This document shows, piece after piece, positions 1-8,865 of a DNA stretch of 64,000 bases. The stretch is from an uncultured Gammaproteobacteria bacterium (lineage in GTDB: Bacteria; Pseudomonadota; Gammaproteobacteria; Pseudomonadales; Pseudohongiellaceae). How positions within the stretch are numbered: the stretch's first letter is position 1; each line of letters begins with the position of its first letter. The notes beneath the pieces were generated by a model. The model saw only the letters and a program-made list of their open reading frames with translations. It searched no databases and was not told the DNA's origin. Made by a program: the position numbers and the translations under genes. Location of the stretch: contig CALEJT010000089.1 in assembly GCA_937898685.1 (NCBI GenBank), forward strand, positions 21,033 to 85,032, given 5' to 3'.

Positions 1-291
1 GTTGTGCTTCTCGAAGTACGGATAGGCCAGTGCCGCCACCGCGATGCCGCCGATGATGCACAGCGCGGAGAAGAACAGGCTGTATTCATCGATCAACAAC
101 AGCGGCGTCACCTGCAGCGGCAACACCGGGTCGACGAACAGGTAGACCAGCAGCGAGGCGAAAAGACCTGCCTGGGTCAACGAATTGATCAAGCCGTGAT
201 CGCGCTTGAAGCCGGCGGTCACCATGACCACCACGGTGGTCACGGTAAGAAGGATGATCTGGAGTAAGTCAATCAGTGCGTCGGCGCTCAT
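1..291 (-). CDS. nuoN: NADH-quinone oxidoreductase subunit N (NuoN), N-terminal 97 residues only
   Basis: Membrane-arm antiporter-like subunit of respiratory complex I. The gene starts at the ATG at 291 and runs off the left edge of the window, so only its first 97 codons are visible. They encode hydrophobic segments at about residues 7-27, 36-52 and 70-90, with the start MSADALIDLL. It is the last gene of the nuo operon and follows nuoM after a 62-base gap. The identification rests mainly on its position after nuoM and on hydrophobicity, since the conserved antiporter lysines and glutamate lie outside the window. Confidence 0.9.
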   Translation of the reverse strand, partial: MSADALIDLLQIILLTVTTVVVMVTAGFKRDHGLINSLTQAGLFASLLVYLFVDPVLPLQVTPLLLIDEYSLFFSALCIIGGIAVAALAYPYFEKHN

Positions 292-353
292 GTTCTATGC
301 CTGTGTACTCGTACTCGTTGCTGCTTTCGCGTTTCCGTCGTTGGCCCCAGTCA

Positions 354-1853
354 TCACGGGAAGGTGACGTTGAGGCTACGCAGAGTGGGTTCGGCCATGT
401 CCAGCATGGTCTGCGGGTACATACCCATCCAGATCAGGCCGATCATCATCAGCGCGAAGCAGATGAATTCCATGGCGCTCAGATCCGCCATCTTGTAGTT
501 GTTCTTGTTCTTACCGTGGAACACCTTCTGGATGACGATCAGCGAATAGACCGCTGCCACCACGAGGCCCAGAGCTGCGAAGGCGGCCTGCGTCACGCTT
601 ACCTGGAAGCTGCCGAGCAGTACCAGGAATTCGCCGACGAAGTTGCCGAGACCCGGCATGCCCACTGCAGCGACGGTGAAGAACATCGCCATGAAGGACA
701 GGCGCGGAGCAACGCCCCAGAAGCCGCCCATCTTGTCCATGTCACGCGTATGGATGCGGTGCTGAATACCACCGGCCAACATGAACAGTGCCGCGGCGCT
801 GAAACCGTGAGCCAGCATGGTCATCACGGCGCCCTGCAGACCCTGTGCGTTCCAGGAGTAGACGCCCAAAGTCACGAAGCCCATGTGGCTGATCGAGGTG
901 TAGGCGATCAGACGCTTGAGGTCGTTCTGACCGTAGGCCACTTTCGCGGTGTACAGGATGCTGATCACGCCCAGCGTCATCGCGACTGGAGCGAAGGCCA
1001 TGCTCTCTTCCGGGAAGAGCGGCACGGTGAAGCGGATCAGACCATAGGCACCGGTTTTCAGCAGGATGCCGGCCAGGATCACCGAACCTGCGGTCGGTGC
1101 CTGGGAGTGCGCATCGGGCAGCCAGTTGTGCACGGGCACGGTCGGCAGCTTGGTGGCGAAGGCGATGAAGAAGCCCAACATCACCAGCATGCCGATGCCG
1201 GCCGGCAACTGTTCGCCGAGCAGCTCGAAGTAGCTGAAGGTGACGACGCCGGTCGCCTGGTAGTGGAAGTACACCAGCACCAGGATGCTGAGCAGCATCA
1301 ACAGACCACTCACCTGCGTGAAGATGAAGAACTTCATCGCAGCGTATTCTTTGTTCTCGTGACCCCAGATGGAGATGATGAAGTACATCGGGATCAGCAT
1401 CACTTCCCAGAAGAAGAAGAACAGGAAGAGATCGAGAGCAGTGAACACACCGATCACACCGGCCAGGGTCCACAGCAGGTTGAAGTAGAAGAAACCGCTG
1501 CGCTCGTGGATCTCACCCCAGGCGGCGCCCAGAGAGATCAAGCCGAGGAATACGGTGAGCGCGACCAGCAGCATGCCGAGGCCGTCGACACCGAAGATGA
1601 AGTTCACGCCGAAACGCGGAATCCAGTCGGCCTGGATCAGCGCCAGCCATTCACCCGGCTGACCCAACTGGGCCACGGCGCCAGGGCTCATGCCGACGCT
1701 TTCCGGAGCCACCAGCATCAGTATGACCAGGAACAGGTCGAGCAGGATGGCGAACAAAGCCACCGCGCGCGGATGCTCTGCTCCCCTGCTCTCCGCCAAG
1801 GCGGCACCAATGCCACCGGCAAAGAGGATCAGCATCAACCAGACCAGAATCAT
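354..1853 (-). CDS. nuoM: NADH-quinone oxidoreductase subunit M (NuoM)
   Basis: Proton-translocating antiporter-like subunit of complex I in the inner membrane; 499 residues, a normal length. The sequence is almost wholly hydrophobic. It holds the conserved transmembrane glutamate (Glu150, in WEVMLIPMY) and the lysines expected in the proton channel (Lys235 in FATKLPTVP, Lys266 in ILLKTGAYG). The signature VHNWLPDAHSQAPTAGSV of the antiporter family follows Lys235. Its ATG overlaps the nuoL stop by four bases (ATGA, 1850-1853), which suggests translational coupling. It stands between nuoL and nuoN as in Escherichia coli and Pseudomonas. Confidence 0.98.
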   Translation of the reverse strand: MILVWLMLILFAGGIGAALAESRGAEHPRAVALFAILLDLFLVILMLVAPESVGMSPGAVAQLGQPGEWLALIQADWIPRFGVNFIFGVDGLGMLLVALTVFLGLISLGAAWGEIHERSGFFYFNLLWTLAGVIGVFTALDLFLFFFFWEVMLIPMYFIISIWGHENKEYAAMKFFIFTQVSGLLMLLSILVLVYFHYQATGVVTFSYFELLGEQLPAGIGMLVMLGFFIAFATKLPTVPVHNWLPDAHSQAPTAGSVILAGILLKTGAYGLIRFTVPLFPEESMAFAPVAMTLGVISILYTAKVAYGQNDLKRLIAYTSISHMGFVTLGVYSWNAQGLQGAVMTMLAHGFSAAALFMLAGGIQHRIHTRDMDKMGGFWGVAPRLSFMAMFFTVAAVGMPGLGNFVGEFLVLLGSFQVSVTQAAFAALGLVVAAVYSLIVIQKVFHGKNKNNYKMADLSAMEFICFALMMIGLIWMGMYPQTMLDMAEPTLRSLNVTFP

Positions 1854-3685
1854 ACGAGAACTCCTATGGTGACCAGCAGCAGGAGACCGCTAGCCAAGGT
1901 GATGGCATACCAGCGCAGCTGTCCGGTCTGGGTGTCGCTCACCAGACCATGCATGAGCACCGCGAGACGGGCCGTGCCGTTGTAGATCGAATCGACGAAA
2001 TCGTTTTTGTTGATGCGCGCCAGCGCGGTGTACGGCTTGGCGAAGAGCTGGTCATACAGCCAGTCCATGCCCCACTGGGTGCGCCAGAAGTTGTGCAGCC
2101 AGGCACCGAAGCCCTGACCTGCCACAGCCTTGGTGTCGACGGCTTTCTTCACGAACACCATGTACGCAGCAGCAATGCCCAGGAACGGCAGGCCGATCAT
2201 GATGATCATGTAGAACAGCGACGGATGGTGCTCTTCCACCGGCGGGAACACACTTTCCACCGGAATCGCGAAGTAGCCACCGATCAGCGACAGGATCGCG
2301 AGGATCACCAGCGGTCCCTGCAGATGCAGGCCCATCACTTCGTGACCATCGTGGGTCTTCTCGCCCCAGAACACGAGGAAGTAGAGACGGAAGCTGTACA
2401 GGCCCGTCATGAAGGCACCTGCCACACCGAAGAGCCACAGGATGAAGCCGCCATCGTGGTCTGCCAGAGCGGCAGCCAGGATCTCTTCCTTCGAGTAGAA
2501 GCCGGAAGTGAACGGCAGTGCCACCAGGGCCACGGTACCGATCAGGAACAACCAGTGTGACCAGGGCAGATCCTTGCGCAGACCACCCATCTTGAAGATG
2601 TTCTGCTCGTGGTGCATCGCCAGGATGATCGAACCAGCCGTGAGGAACAGCAGTGCCTTGAAGAAGGCGTGCGTCATCAGGTGGAAGATCGCGCTGCTGT
2701 AGGCACCGACGCCGAGCGCCAGGAACATGTAGCCGATCTGGCTCATCGTGGAGAACGCGAGCACTTTCTTGATGTCGCTCTGAGTCAGCGCGGTGAAGCC
2801 TGCCATCAGCAGCGTGATGGCACCGATCAGGCCGACGAGGAACTGCACATCGGGGGCGAACTCATACAGCACGTGGGTACGCGCGATCAGATATACGCCC
2901 GCAGTCACCATCGTGGCGGCGTGGATCAACGCGGAGATCGGAGTCGGACCAGCCATGGCGTCCGGCAACCAGGTCTGCAGCGGCAGCTGGGCGGATTTAC
3001 CGACGGCACCACCGAGGAGCAGCAGCGTCACGGCAACGGCAACACCGGAGCCCACGGTCCACTGCTCTTGCGCCGCGGCCATGGCATCCTGAATGTTGAT
3101 GGTGCCGACGCTGACGTACAGCAGGAACAGACCCAGAGCCATCGAGGCGTCACCCACACGAGTGATCACGAAGGCCTTGCGGGCGCAATAGCCGTTGTAC
3201 GGATCGGTGTACCAGAAACCGATCAGCAGGTACGAGCACAGACCTACACCCTCCCAACCCATGAAGAGCAGGAGCAGGTTGTCGCCGAGTACCAGGATCA
3301 ACATCGCTGACACGAACAGGTTCATGTACGAGAAGAAACGAGCGAAGCTCGGATCGTCGTGCATGTAGCCGGTCGCGTAGACGTGGATCAGGAAGCCGAT
3401 ACCGGTGATGACGTACATCATCACGAGCGACACGCCGTCGAGGTACAGCGTGAAGCCGGCTTCGAAGCCGCCTACCGACATCCAGGTCCAGAGTTCTTGC
3501 GTATAGGACTCCGCACCGGAGGCCATGAAGTCCATGCCAGCCAGGAGTGCGAAGAGGAAGGACAGACCAATCGAACCGGCGCCGACGATGCCGGCCGGTA
3601 TTTCAGGCAACTTGCCTTCGGTCAGGATCAGAATCAGGGAGCCGATCAGCGGGATCGCCGGCACCAACCACAGATATTCCAACAT
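1850..3685 (-). CDS. nuoL: NADH-quinone oxidoreductase subunit L (NuoL)
   Basis: Distal antiporter-like subunit of complex I, 611 residues, carrying the long lateral helix in this family. Visible landmarks are Glu145 in FMGWEGVGLCSYLLIGFW and Lys230 followed by QLPLQTWLPDAMAGPTPISALIHAATM, both parts of the proton path. The C-terminal part has the hydrophobic stretches expected of the final helix and anchor. It follows nuoK after 19 bases and overlaps nuoM by four. Nothing about length or motifs is unusual. Confidence 0.98.
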   Translation of the reverse strand: MLEYLWLVPAIPLIGSLILILTEGKLPEIPAGIVGAGSIGLSFLFALLAGMDFMASGAESYTQELWTWMSVGGFEAGFTLYLDGVSLVMMYVITGIGFLIHVYATGYMHDDPSFARFFSYMNLFVSAMLILVLGDNLLLLFMGWEGVGLCSYLLIGFWYTDPYNGYCARKAFVITRVGDASMALGLFLLYVSVGTINIQDAMAAAQEQWTVGSGVAVAVTLLLLGGAVGKSAQLPLQTWLPDAMAGPTPISALIHAATMVTAGVYLIARTHVLYEFAPDVQFLVGLIGAITLLMAGFTALTQSDIKKVLAFSTMSQIGYMFLALGVGAYSSAIFHLMTHAFFKALLFLTAGSIILAMHHEQNIFKMGGLRKDLPWSHWLFLIGTVALVALPFTSGFYSKEEILAAALADHDGGFILWLFGVAGAFMTGLYSFRLYFLVFWGEKTHDGHEVMGLHLQGPLVILAILSLIGGYFAIPVESVFPPVEEHHPSLFYMIIMIGLPFLGIAAAYMVFVKKAVDTKAVAGQGFGAWLHNFWRTQWGMDWLYDQLFAKPYTALARINKNDFVDSIYNGTARLAVLMHGLVSDTQTGQLRWYAITLASGLLLLVTIGVLV

Positions 3686-3704
3686 AGCTCTAGTCCCTCG
3701 CCCC

Positions 3705-4028
3705 TTAGCCTTTCATCTTGCTCAGGATGTCGAGATCCAGAGTCTTGAAACGGTTGAACAGCTGCAGCACCAGGCCCAGACCGATGGCCACTTCGGCCGC
3801 CGCGAGGCTGATGATCATCAGGAACATGACTTGGCCATCGGCATCGGCCCAGCGCGCACCGGCAGTGATGAAGGCCAGACCGACGGCGTTGAGCATGATC
3901 TCGAGCGACATCAACACGAAGATGACGTTGCGGCGGGTCAGGACGCCGACCAGCCCCAGCACGAACAGGATCGCGGCCACCAATAGGCCGTGCTCCATTG
4001 GGATTGCTTGCATTGAAATCACAGGCAT
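3705..4028 (-). CDS. nuoK: NADH-quinone oxidoreductase subunit K (NuoK)
   Basis: Small three-helix membrane subunit of complex I, 107 residues. The two buried glutamates that matter for proton transfer are present at Glu43 (SLEIMLNAVGLAF) and Glu79 (LAAAEVAIGLGLVL). Relatives of about 101 residues begin close to the third methionine here (MEHGLL), but an AGGAAG Shine-Dalgarno sequence lies eight bases before the first ATG, so I keep the longer start. It sits 24 bases after nuoJ and 19 before nuoL. Confidence 0.97.
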   Translation of the reverse strand: MPVISMQAIPMEHGLLVAAILFVLGLVGVLTRRNVIFVLMSLEIMLNAVGLAFITAGARWADADGQVMFLMIISLAAAEVAIGLGLVLQLFNRFKTLDLDILSKMKG

Positions 4029-4052
4029 GTGTGGTTCTTCCTGTTGTCCTGA

Positions 4053-4535
4053 TTATTTACGTGCCAGGTGATAGGCACCCACGAGGCCGGCGAGCAGAAG
4101 CAGCGAAGCCAACTCCACCGCCAGTACGTACGGCCCGAACAGCGCGATGCCCACTTCCTTGGCGGTGACCGCCACGGTCTGGGTCTCTGCCTGCGAGCCA
4201 CTGATCACGACCAAGAGCTCGATCAACAGCGGGATGGCCAGAATGCTCGGCCCTACCCACATGCCGGGTTTGAGCCAAACCCGTTCCTGCTCTTCGGTCG
4301 GCTTGCCGAGGTTCAACATCATGATGACGAAGAGGAACATCACCATGATGGCACCGGCGTATACGATCACTTCCAGTGCGGCGGCGAAGTGCGCGCCCAG
4401 GACGTAGAACATGACTGCGAGCGACACCATCGACACGATGAAGTACAGCAGAGCGTGCACGACGTTGATGCGCGTGATGGCCATCAGTGTCGACAACACT
4501 GCAATCAAAGCGGAAGCATAGAAAAGTACGCTCAT
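4053..4535 (-). CDS. nuoJ: NADH-quinone oxidoreductase subunit J (NuoJ)
   Basis: Membrane subunit of complex I at the junction between the quinone site and the antiporter subunits; 160 residues with about five hydrophobic helices. The conserved family segment with VIVYAGAIMVMFLFVIMMLN is clear, including the glycine-containing helix thought to flex during coupling. The ATG overlaps the nuoI stop by four bases (ATGA at 4532-4535). E. coli NuoJ is about 20 residues longer, the difference being in the C-terminal tail. Confidence 0.97.
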   Translation of the reverse strand: MSVLFYASALIAVLSTLMAITRINVVHALLYFIVSMVSLAVMFYVLGAHFAAALEVIVYAGAIMVMFLFVIMMLNLGKPTEEQERVWLKPGMWVGPSILAIPLLIELLVVISGSQAETQTVAVTAKEVGIALFGPYVLAVELASLLLLAGLVGAYHLARK

Positions 4536-5080
4536 GGCAAGAGGCTCCTGCGATCGACCGGGGGCAGCTCGTTGCGGGCTTCGCCCTTACCCTTGCCGCC
4601 TATTGCCTTACCGGCAATCTTGTAGAAGTTGTAGTCGTGATATTTACCGGTACCGCTGATCAGCAGGTGCTGTTTTTCCCAGACCATGTCCTGACGCACG
4701 TACTCGGCCATTTCGAAGTCCGGCGTGAGCTGGATGGCATGGGTCGGACACGCTTCTTCGCAGAAACCGCACATGATGCAGCGCGAGAAGTTGATGCGGA
4801 AAAATTCCGGATACCAGCGGCCGTTCTCGTCTTCGGTCTTCTGCAGAGCGATGCAGTCCACCGGACAGGCCACGGCGCACAGGTTGCAGGCCACGCAGCG
4901 TTCTTCACCGTCGGGATCGCGGGTGAGGATGATGCGGCCGCGCCAGCGCGGGAACATGTAGGGCATCACGTCCGGGTATTCCACCGTGTCCTTTTTCTTG
5001 AACAGGTGAGTGAATACCAGGGCCAGGGTCACGACCTGTGACCACAGCACATAGAGTTGCTTACCTATAGCCTTCAACAT
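4532..5080 (-). CDS. nuoI: NADH-quinone oxidoreductase subunit I (NuoI), two [4Fe-4S] clusters
   Basis: Peripheral-arm ferredoxin-like subunit that passes electrons toward NuoB. It has 182 residues and two canonical eight-iron ferredoxin motifs: Cys62, 65, 68 and 72 (CVACNLCAVACP) and Cys101, 104, 107 and 111 (CIMCGFCEEACP), which ligate clusters N6a and N6b. The N-terminal hydrophobic helix (about 5-25) lies along the membrane. It lies 12 bases after nuoH and overlaps nuoJ. All ligands are intact. Confidence 0.98.
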   Translation of the reverse strand: MLKAIGKQLYVLWSQVVTLALVFTHLFKKKDTVEYPDVMPYMFPRWRGRIILTRDPDGEERCVACNLCAVACPVDCIALQKTEDENGRWYPEFFRINFSRCIMCGFCEEACPTHAIQLTPDFEMAEYVRQDMVWEKQHLLISGTGKYHDYNFYKIAGKAIGGKGKGEARNELPPVDRRSLLP

Positions 5081-5092
5081 GGGTGTAGCTCC

Positions 5093-6076
5093 TCAGCTCC
5101 CTTGGTACAGCACAACCGCGCCGGTGATCAGCAGGTTGATCAATGACAGTGGCAACATCACCAGCCAGCCGTAGTTCATCAACTGGTCGTAGCGAGGACG
5201 CACCAGAGCCGCGCGTACCAGGATGAAGAACAGAATCCAGAAACTCGTCTTGATGGTCATCCAGATCAGACCGGACACGATGGGCGGTCCGATTTCCCAG
5301 CCGAACGGGGCCAGCCAGCCACCGAAGAACAGCACGGGAATCAACGCGGAGAGCAGGAACATGCCGATGTACTCACCCACGAAGAACAGGCCGAACTTCA
5401 TACCGGAATATTCGGTGTTGTAACCGGAGATGATCTCGGACTCGCCTTCCGCCAAGTCGAAGGGCCAACGCTTGGTTTCGGCCAGACCTGCGATCAGGAA
5501 CACCACGAAGCCGACGAACTGCGGAACGATGAACCAACCATCACGCTGTGCTTCGACGATCTCGCGCAGGTTGAAGCTGTCACCGAGGATCACGACACCG
5601 AGGATAGAGATGCCCATGAACACTTCGTAGCTGATCATCTGGCCGGCGGCACGCAGACCACCGAGCAGCGAGAATTTGTTGTTCGACGCCAGACCACCGA
5701 GCATGGCGGAGTAAGCGCCGAGACCGGCCATCGCGAACACCCACAGAAGGCCGATGTTCAGATCCATCACCCCTACTCCCGGAGCCAGCGGCACTACGGC
5801 GAAGCTCAGCAACATCGCCACCGGGATGATGATCGGTGCGATGATGAAGGACGGCTTGTCCGCGAACGGCGGCGTCCAGTCTTCCTTGGTGATCAGCTTA
5901 CCGACGTCGGCAAGCGACTGCAGAATGCCGAACGGACCGACGCGGTTGGGACCCAGACGTTCGCTGAAGAATCCGAGGAAGCGGCGCTCCACCCAGATCA
6001 GCATGGCTGCTGAGACCAGCACCACGCCCAGCACGAAGGCGATGTTGAGGGGTGACCCCACGACGAATTCGAACAT
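5093..6076 (-). CDS. nuoH: NADH-quinone oxidoreductase subunit H (NuoH)
   Basis: Inner-membrane subunit that forms the quinone chamber of complex I. I start it at the ATG at 6076 (MFEFVVGSPLNIAF), giving 327 residues. A longer reading frame upstream would overlap nuoG by 60 bases and adds a polar stretch unlike the family. With this start the nuoG stop and nuoH start share TGATG. The conserved loop with KRWPFDLAEGESEIISGYNT, followed by EYSGMKFGLFFVGEY, carries the charged residues near the quinone head-group site. Confidence 0.97.
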   Translation of the reverse strand: MFEFVVGSPLNIAFVLGVVLVSAAMLIWVERRFLGFFSERLGPNRVGPFGILQSLADVGKLITKEDWTPPFADKPSFIIAPIIIPVAMLLSFAVVPLAPGVGVMDLNIGLLWVFAMAGLGAYSAMLGGLASNNKFSLLGGLRAAGQMISYEVFMGISILGVVILGDSFNLREIVEAQRDGWFIVPQFVGFVVFLIAGLAETKRWPFDLAEGESEIISGYNTEYSGMKFGLFFVGEYIGMFLLSALIPVLFFGGWLAPFGWEIGPPIVSGLIWMTIKTSFWILFFILVRAALVRPRYDQLMNYGWLVMLPLSLINLLITGAVVLYQGS

Positions 6077-8781
6077 CAGATGTCCCTCTTGTCGCTGACG
6101 ATGATGTTGCTGGAACGCCAGTCTTTCGGTGTCTGCCAATCATTGGCTTTATTGAGCTCCACCGTGGCGCTCATGTTCTGGAAGTTGAGCCCTTTCAGGC
6201 CCACGCTGATGCCGACGCTGCCGGGCAGGATGCTGTCGCGCAGCAGTACGGGCACGCTGCCGTTGTGCTGAACCTGTACACCGTCGGTGACGCCAAGGCC
6301 GAGTTTCTCGGCATCGGCCGGGTTCAGGGCAACGTAGGCCGAAGTGGCCTTGGCCTGGATGGCTTCGCTGCGAGCAGTCAGTTCTTCGCTGCCGAAGAGG
6401 TGGTACAGCGGTACCACGCGGTACCCTGCTCCACTCACCTGCTGCACGTCTGCTGCATACCAGGACTTGCTGGAAGCATTGGCGACGATCAGGTGCTCAC
6501 CCACGGTAGCCTGCTTGAGCGGACCGCCTACGGCGGTTTCGAACTTGAACAGTGCCTGGTTGGAGTTCCAGCCCGGGGCCCACGGCGTGTTGAACACGGT
6601 GGAGTCCTTCAGTGCCGGCACACCTTCCATCGAGTAGGCCAGAATGCCGTCTTCGTCCTGCTCCTGTTTTGGCTCGTGCACGTTGATGTGCGCGCGCATT
6701 GCGGTACGACCACTGTAGCGGTGCTGCTGACGCGGCACGCGCATGCCGGCAACCGTGAAGTCGGGGCCAGGAGTGAGTTTGTTGAGCACTTCGCCGTTCG
6801 GCAGCAGCGCTGCAATCTGGGCGGTGATTTCCTGAGTCTTCTTGCCTTCGGTCAACCACTTGCAGCTGGCGAGGATCGGCGCAACCGGTTTGAACACGGA
6901 ATAGAAGTACTGCGCGCGGCCTTCGTAGTTGACGAAGGTGCCCGAGCTTTCCGCGAAGGTAGCGGCCGGCAGTACCAGGTTGGCGGCTTCGCCGGTCGGG
7001 TGCTGCAGGCTGTCGAGTACGGCCAGGTAGTCGAGGCTTTCGATGAAGGCATCGACCTGAGCACTCGGGGCGCGGCGATAGAGATCGTTTTCGAGCACGA
7101 TGGCGGTTTTCTTGCCGCTCGAAAGTGCCTTGCCCAGCGTGTTGCTGCTGCCCTGCATGAGCAGAGCCAGACCGAGGCTGTTGGCTTCGGGTACGGTCAG
7201 CGCGAGGTTGGCTTTCTTATCGCCATCGAACAGTGCGGTGGCGATGTTGGCGGCGGCGTTCAGAAGCGCCGGCTCGAGGCTGCTGGTACCACTGATGATC
7301 AGCGGACGTTTGGCAGCTTTCAGATCAGCAGCGATGCTGTCGACCAGCGCCTGTTCGGCTTCGCTCAGACCGGAAACGGCCGGTGCGCTGGCGTCGAGCG
7401 CATGGGCAACGGCGAAGCCGATGCGCGCGCTGTCCTGCGCGGAAGCAATGTGTACTTTCTTGGCAATGTCGTCGAGACGGGTGGCGTGACCGGCCAGGAT
7501 GTAGACCGGGCTCTTGCGGCCCATGGCCAGCTGACGAATGGCAGCATCGTGCCAGGCCGGGAACTTGGCCTGCTCAGCCAATTCCTTGGCGAGGTTCTTG
7601 GCGGACTGACGGACGGCCAGCGCCAGACGAGCGGCGGTGTTGGTGAGGTCTTCGCCCAGGATCAGGACGGCGTCGGAATCTTCGATGTCCTTGATGTTGG
7701 CGATGTTGACCGGACGGTTCTGGTAGATGTCGAGCACCTGGTTCAACAGACCAAATTCGACGTCGGAAACGCCGGCATAGAAGTTCTCGGCACCTACGAG
7801 TTCACGCAGCGCGTAGTTGGATTCGAGCGAAGCGCGCGGCGAGCCGATACCGATGGCCTTCCCTTTCAGGGACAACAGCTGCGCCTTGGCGGCGGCGGGA
7901 TCGGTCAGCACCGGGTTGGCATCGCGAGTGGTACGGGTCATGGCGACGCGGATACGCTCGTCGCTGTTCACGTAGCCAGTGCCGAAACGACCCTTGTCGC
8001 AGATGAAATAGCCGTTCACTTCGTGGTTGAAACGGTTGACGACGCGACGCAGCGTGCCGTAGCGCTCACCAGGAGTGATGTTGCAGCCCACGCCACAGGC
8101 AGCGCAGACGCTCGGCGCGGTCTGCAGGTCCCACTTACGGCTGTAGTGCTTGCTGAAAACTTTGTCGGTGAACACACCGGTCGGGCACACCTCGACCAGG
8201 TTGCCGCTGAACTCGCTTTCGAGCGGGCCTTCCTGGAAGCGGCCGAAGTAGGTGTGGTTGTGAGAAGCCTGCGGGCCGAAGTCTTTGCCGCCGGCATAGT
8301 CCTTGTAGTAACGCACGCAGCGGTAGCAGGTGATGCAACGGTTCATCTCGTGACCGATGAAGGGTCCGAGATACTGGTTGGTGTGGGTCACCTTCTTGCC
8401 GTCGTAACGACGATAGGTGTGCCCGCTCATCACCGTCATGTCCTGCAGATGGCACTCACCACCCTCTTCGCACACCGGACAGTCGTGCGGGTGCTTGGTC
8501 ATGATGCTTTCGATGGCCTGGGCGCGGAACTTGGCGGCAGCGGCGATGGAGTAACGCCCGCCTTCACGCGGCGAGGTCATGCAGGCCATGACCTGGCGAC
8601 CACGTTGGTCTTCGTCGTTGGCGTACTCGATGATGGCGCACTGGCGGCAGGAGCCGACGGAACCCATGGCCGGATGCCAGCAGAAGTACGGCAGGTCTTC
8701 CTGCTGCGAAAGGATCTCCTGCAGCAGGTTGTTGTTGGGGTCTACTTCGAAGACCTTCCCATCAACGGTAATTTTAACCAT
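6076..8781 (-). CDS. nuoG: NADH-quinone oxidoreductase subunit G (NuoG)
   Basis: Largest peripheral subunit of complex I, 901 residues from the ATG at 8781, which has GGAG six bases upstream; an in-frame TTG at 8796 is less likely. The N-terminal ferredoxin domain has the [2Fe-2S] ligands (CWHPAMGSVGSCRQC), then HDCPVCEEGGECHLQD for N5 and CITCYRCVRYY for N4. The extra E. coli-type N7 site is present (VCAACGVGCN and a later FICDKGRF). The rest is a molybdopterin-oxidoreductase-like fold without cofactor. The 84-base, AT-rich gap between it and nuoF is the longest inside the operon. Confidence 0.98.
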   Translation of the reverse strand: MVKITVDGKVFEVDPNNNLLQEILSQQEDLPYFCWHPAMGSVGSCRQCAIIEYANDEDQRGRQVMACMTSPREGGRYSIAAAAKFRAQAIESIMTKHPHDCPVCEEGGECHLQDMTVMSGHTYRRYDGKKVTHTNQYLGPFIGHEMNRCITCYRCVRYYKDYAGGKDFGPQASHNHTYFGRFQEGPLESEFSGNLVEVCPTGVFTDKVFSKHYSRKWDLQTAPSVCAACGVGCNITPGERYGTLRRVVNRFNHEVNGYFICDKGRFGTGYVNSDERIRVAMTRTTRDANPVLTDPAAAKAQLLSLKGKAIGIGSPRASLESNYALRELVGAENFYAGVSDVEFGLLNQVLDIYQNRPVNIANIKDIEDSDAVLILGEDLTNTAARLALAVRQSAKNLAKELAEQAKFPAWHDAAIRQLAMGRKSPVYILAGHATRLDDIAKKVHIASAQDSARIGFAVAHALDASAPAVSGLSEAEQALVDSIAADLKAAKRPLIISGTSSLEPALLNAAANIATALFDGDKKANLALTVPEANSLGLALLMQGSSNTLGKALSSGKKTAIVLENDLYRRAPSAQVDAFIESLDYLAVLDSLQHPTGEAANLVLPAATFAESSGTFVNYEGRAQYFYSVFKPVAPILASCKWLTEGKKTQEITAQIAALLPNGEVLNKLTPGPDFTVAGMRVPRQQHRYSGRTAMRAHINVHEPKQEQDEDGILAYSMEGVPALKDSTVFNTPWAPGWNSNQALFKFETAVGGPLKQATVGEHLIVANASSKSWYAADVQQVSGAGYRVVPLYHLFGSEELTARSEAIQAKATSAYVALNPADAEKLGLGVTDGVQVQHNGSVPVLLRDSILPGSVGISVGLKGLNFQNMSATVELNKANDWQTPKDWRSSNIIVSDKRDI

Positions 8782-8865
8782 TGCTTGCTCCGCCAAAACT
8801 CAATCTATTCAGTGATTTAGCAGTGATAGTTTAAGTAACTTATCGATGCTAGTTAAAGCTGTCTA

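Noticed and set aside
276..1985. Long plus-strand reading frame opposite nuoM, rich in His, Gln and Glu
   Set aside because: It is the antisense of the strongly conserved nuoM gene and has the composition of a shadow frame with no domain. The same applies to long frames opposite nuoG, nuoF, nuoCD, lon, tig and others.
6076..8781. Possible missing N7 cluster in NuoG
   Set aside because: All four N7-type cysteines are visible (CAACGVGC and a later FICD), so the E. coli-like set is complete.
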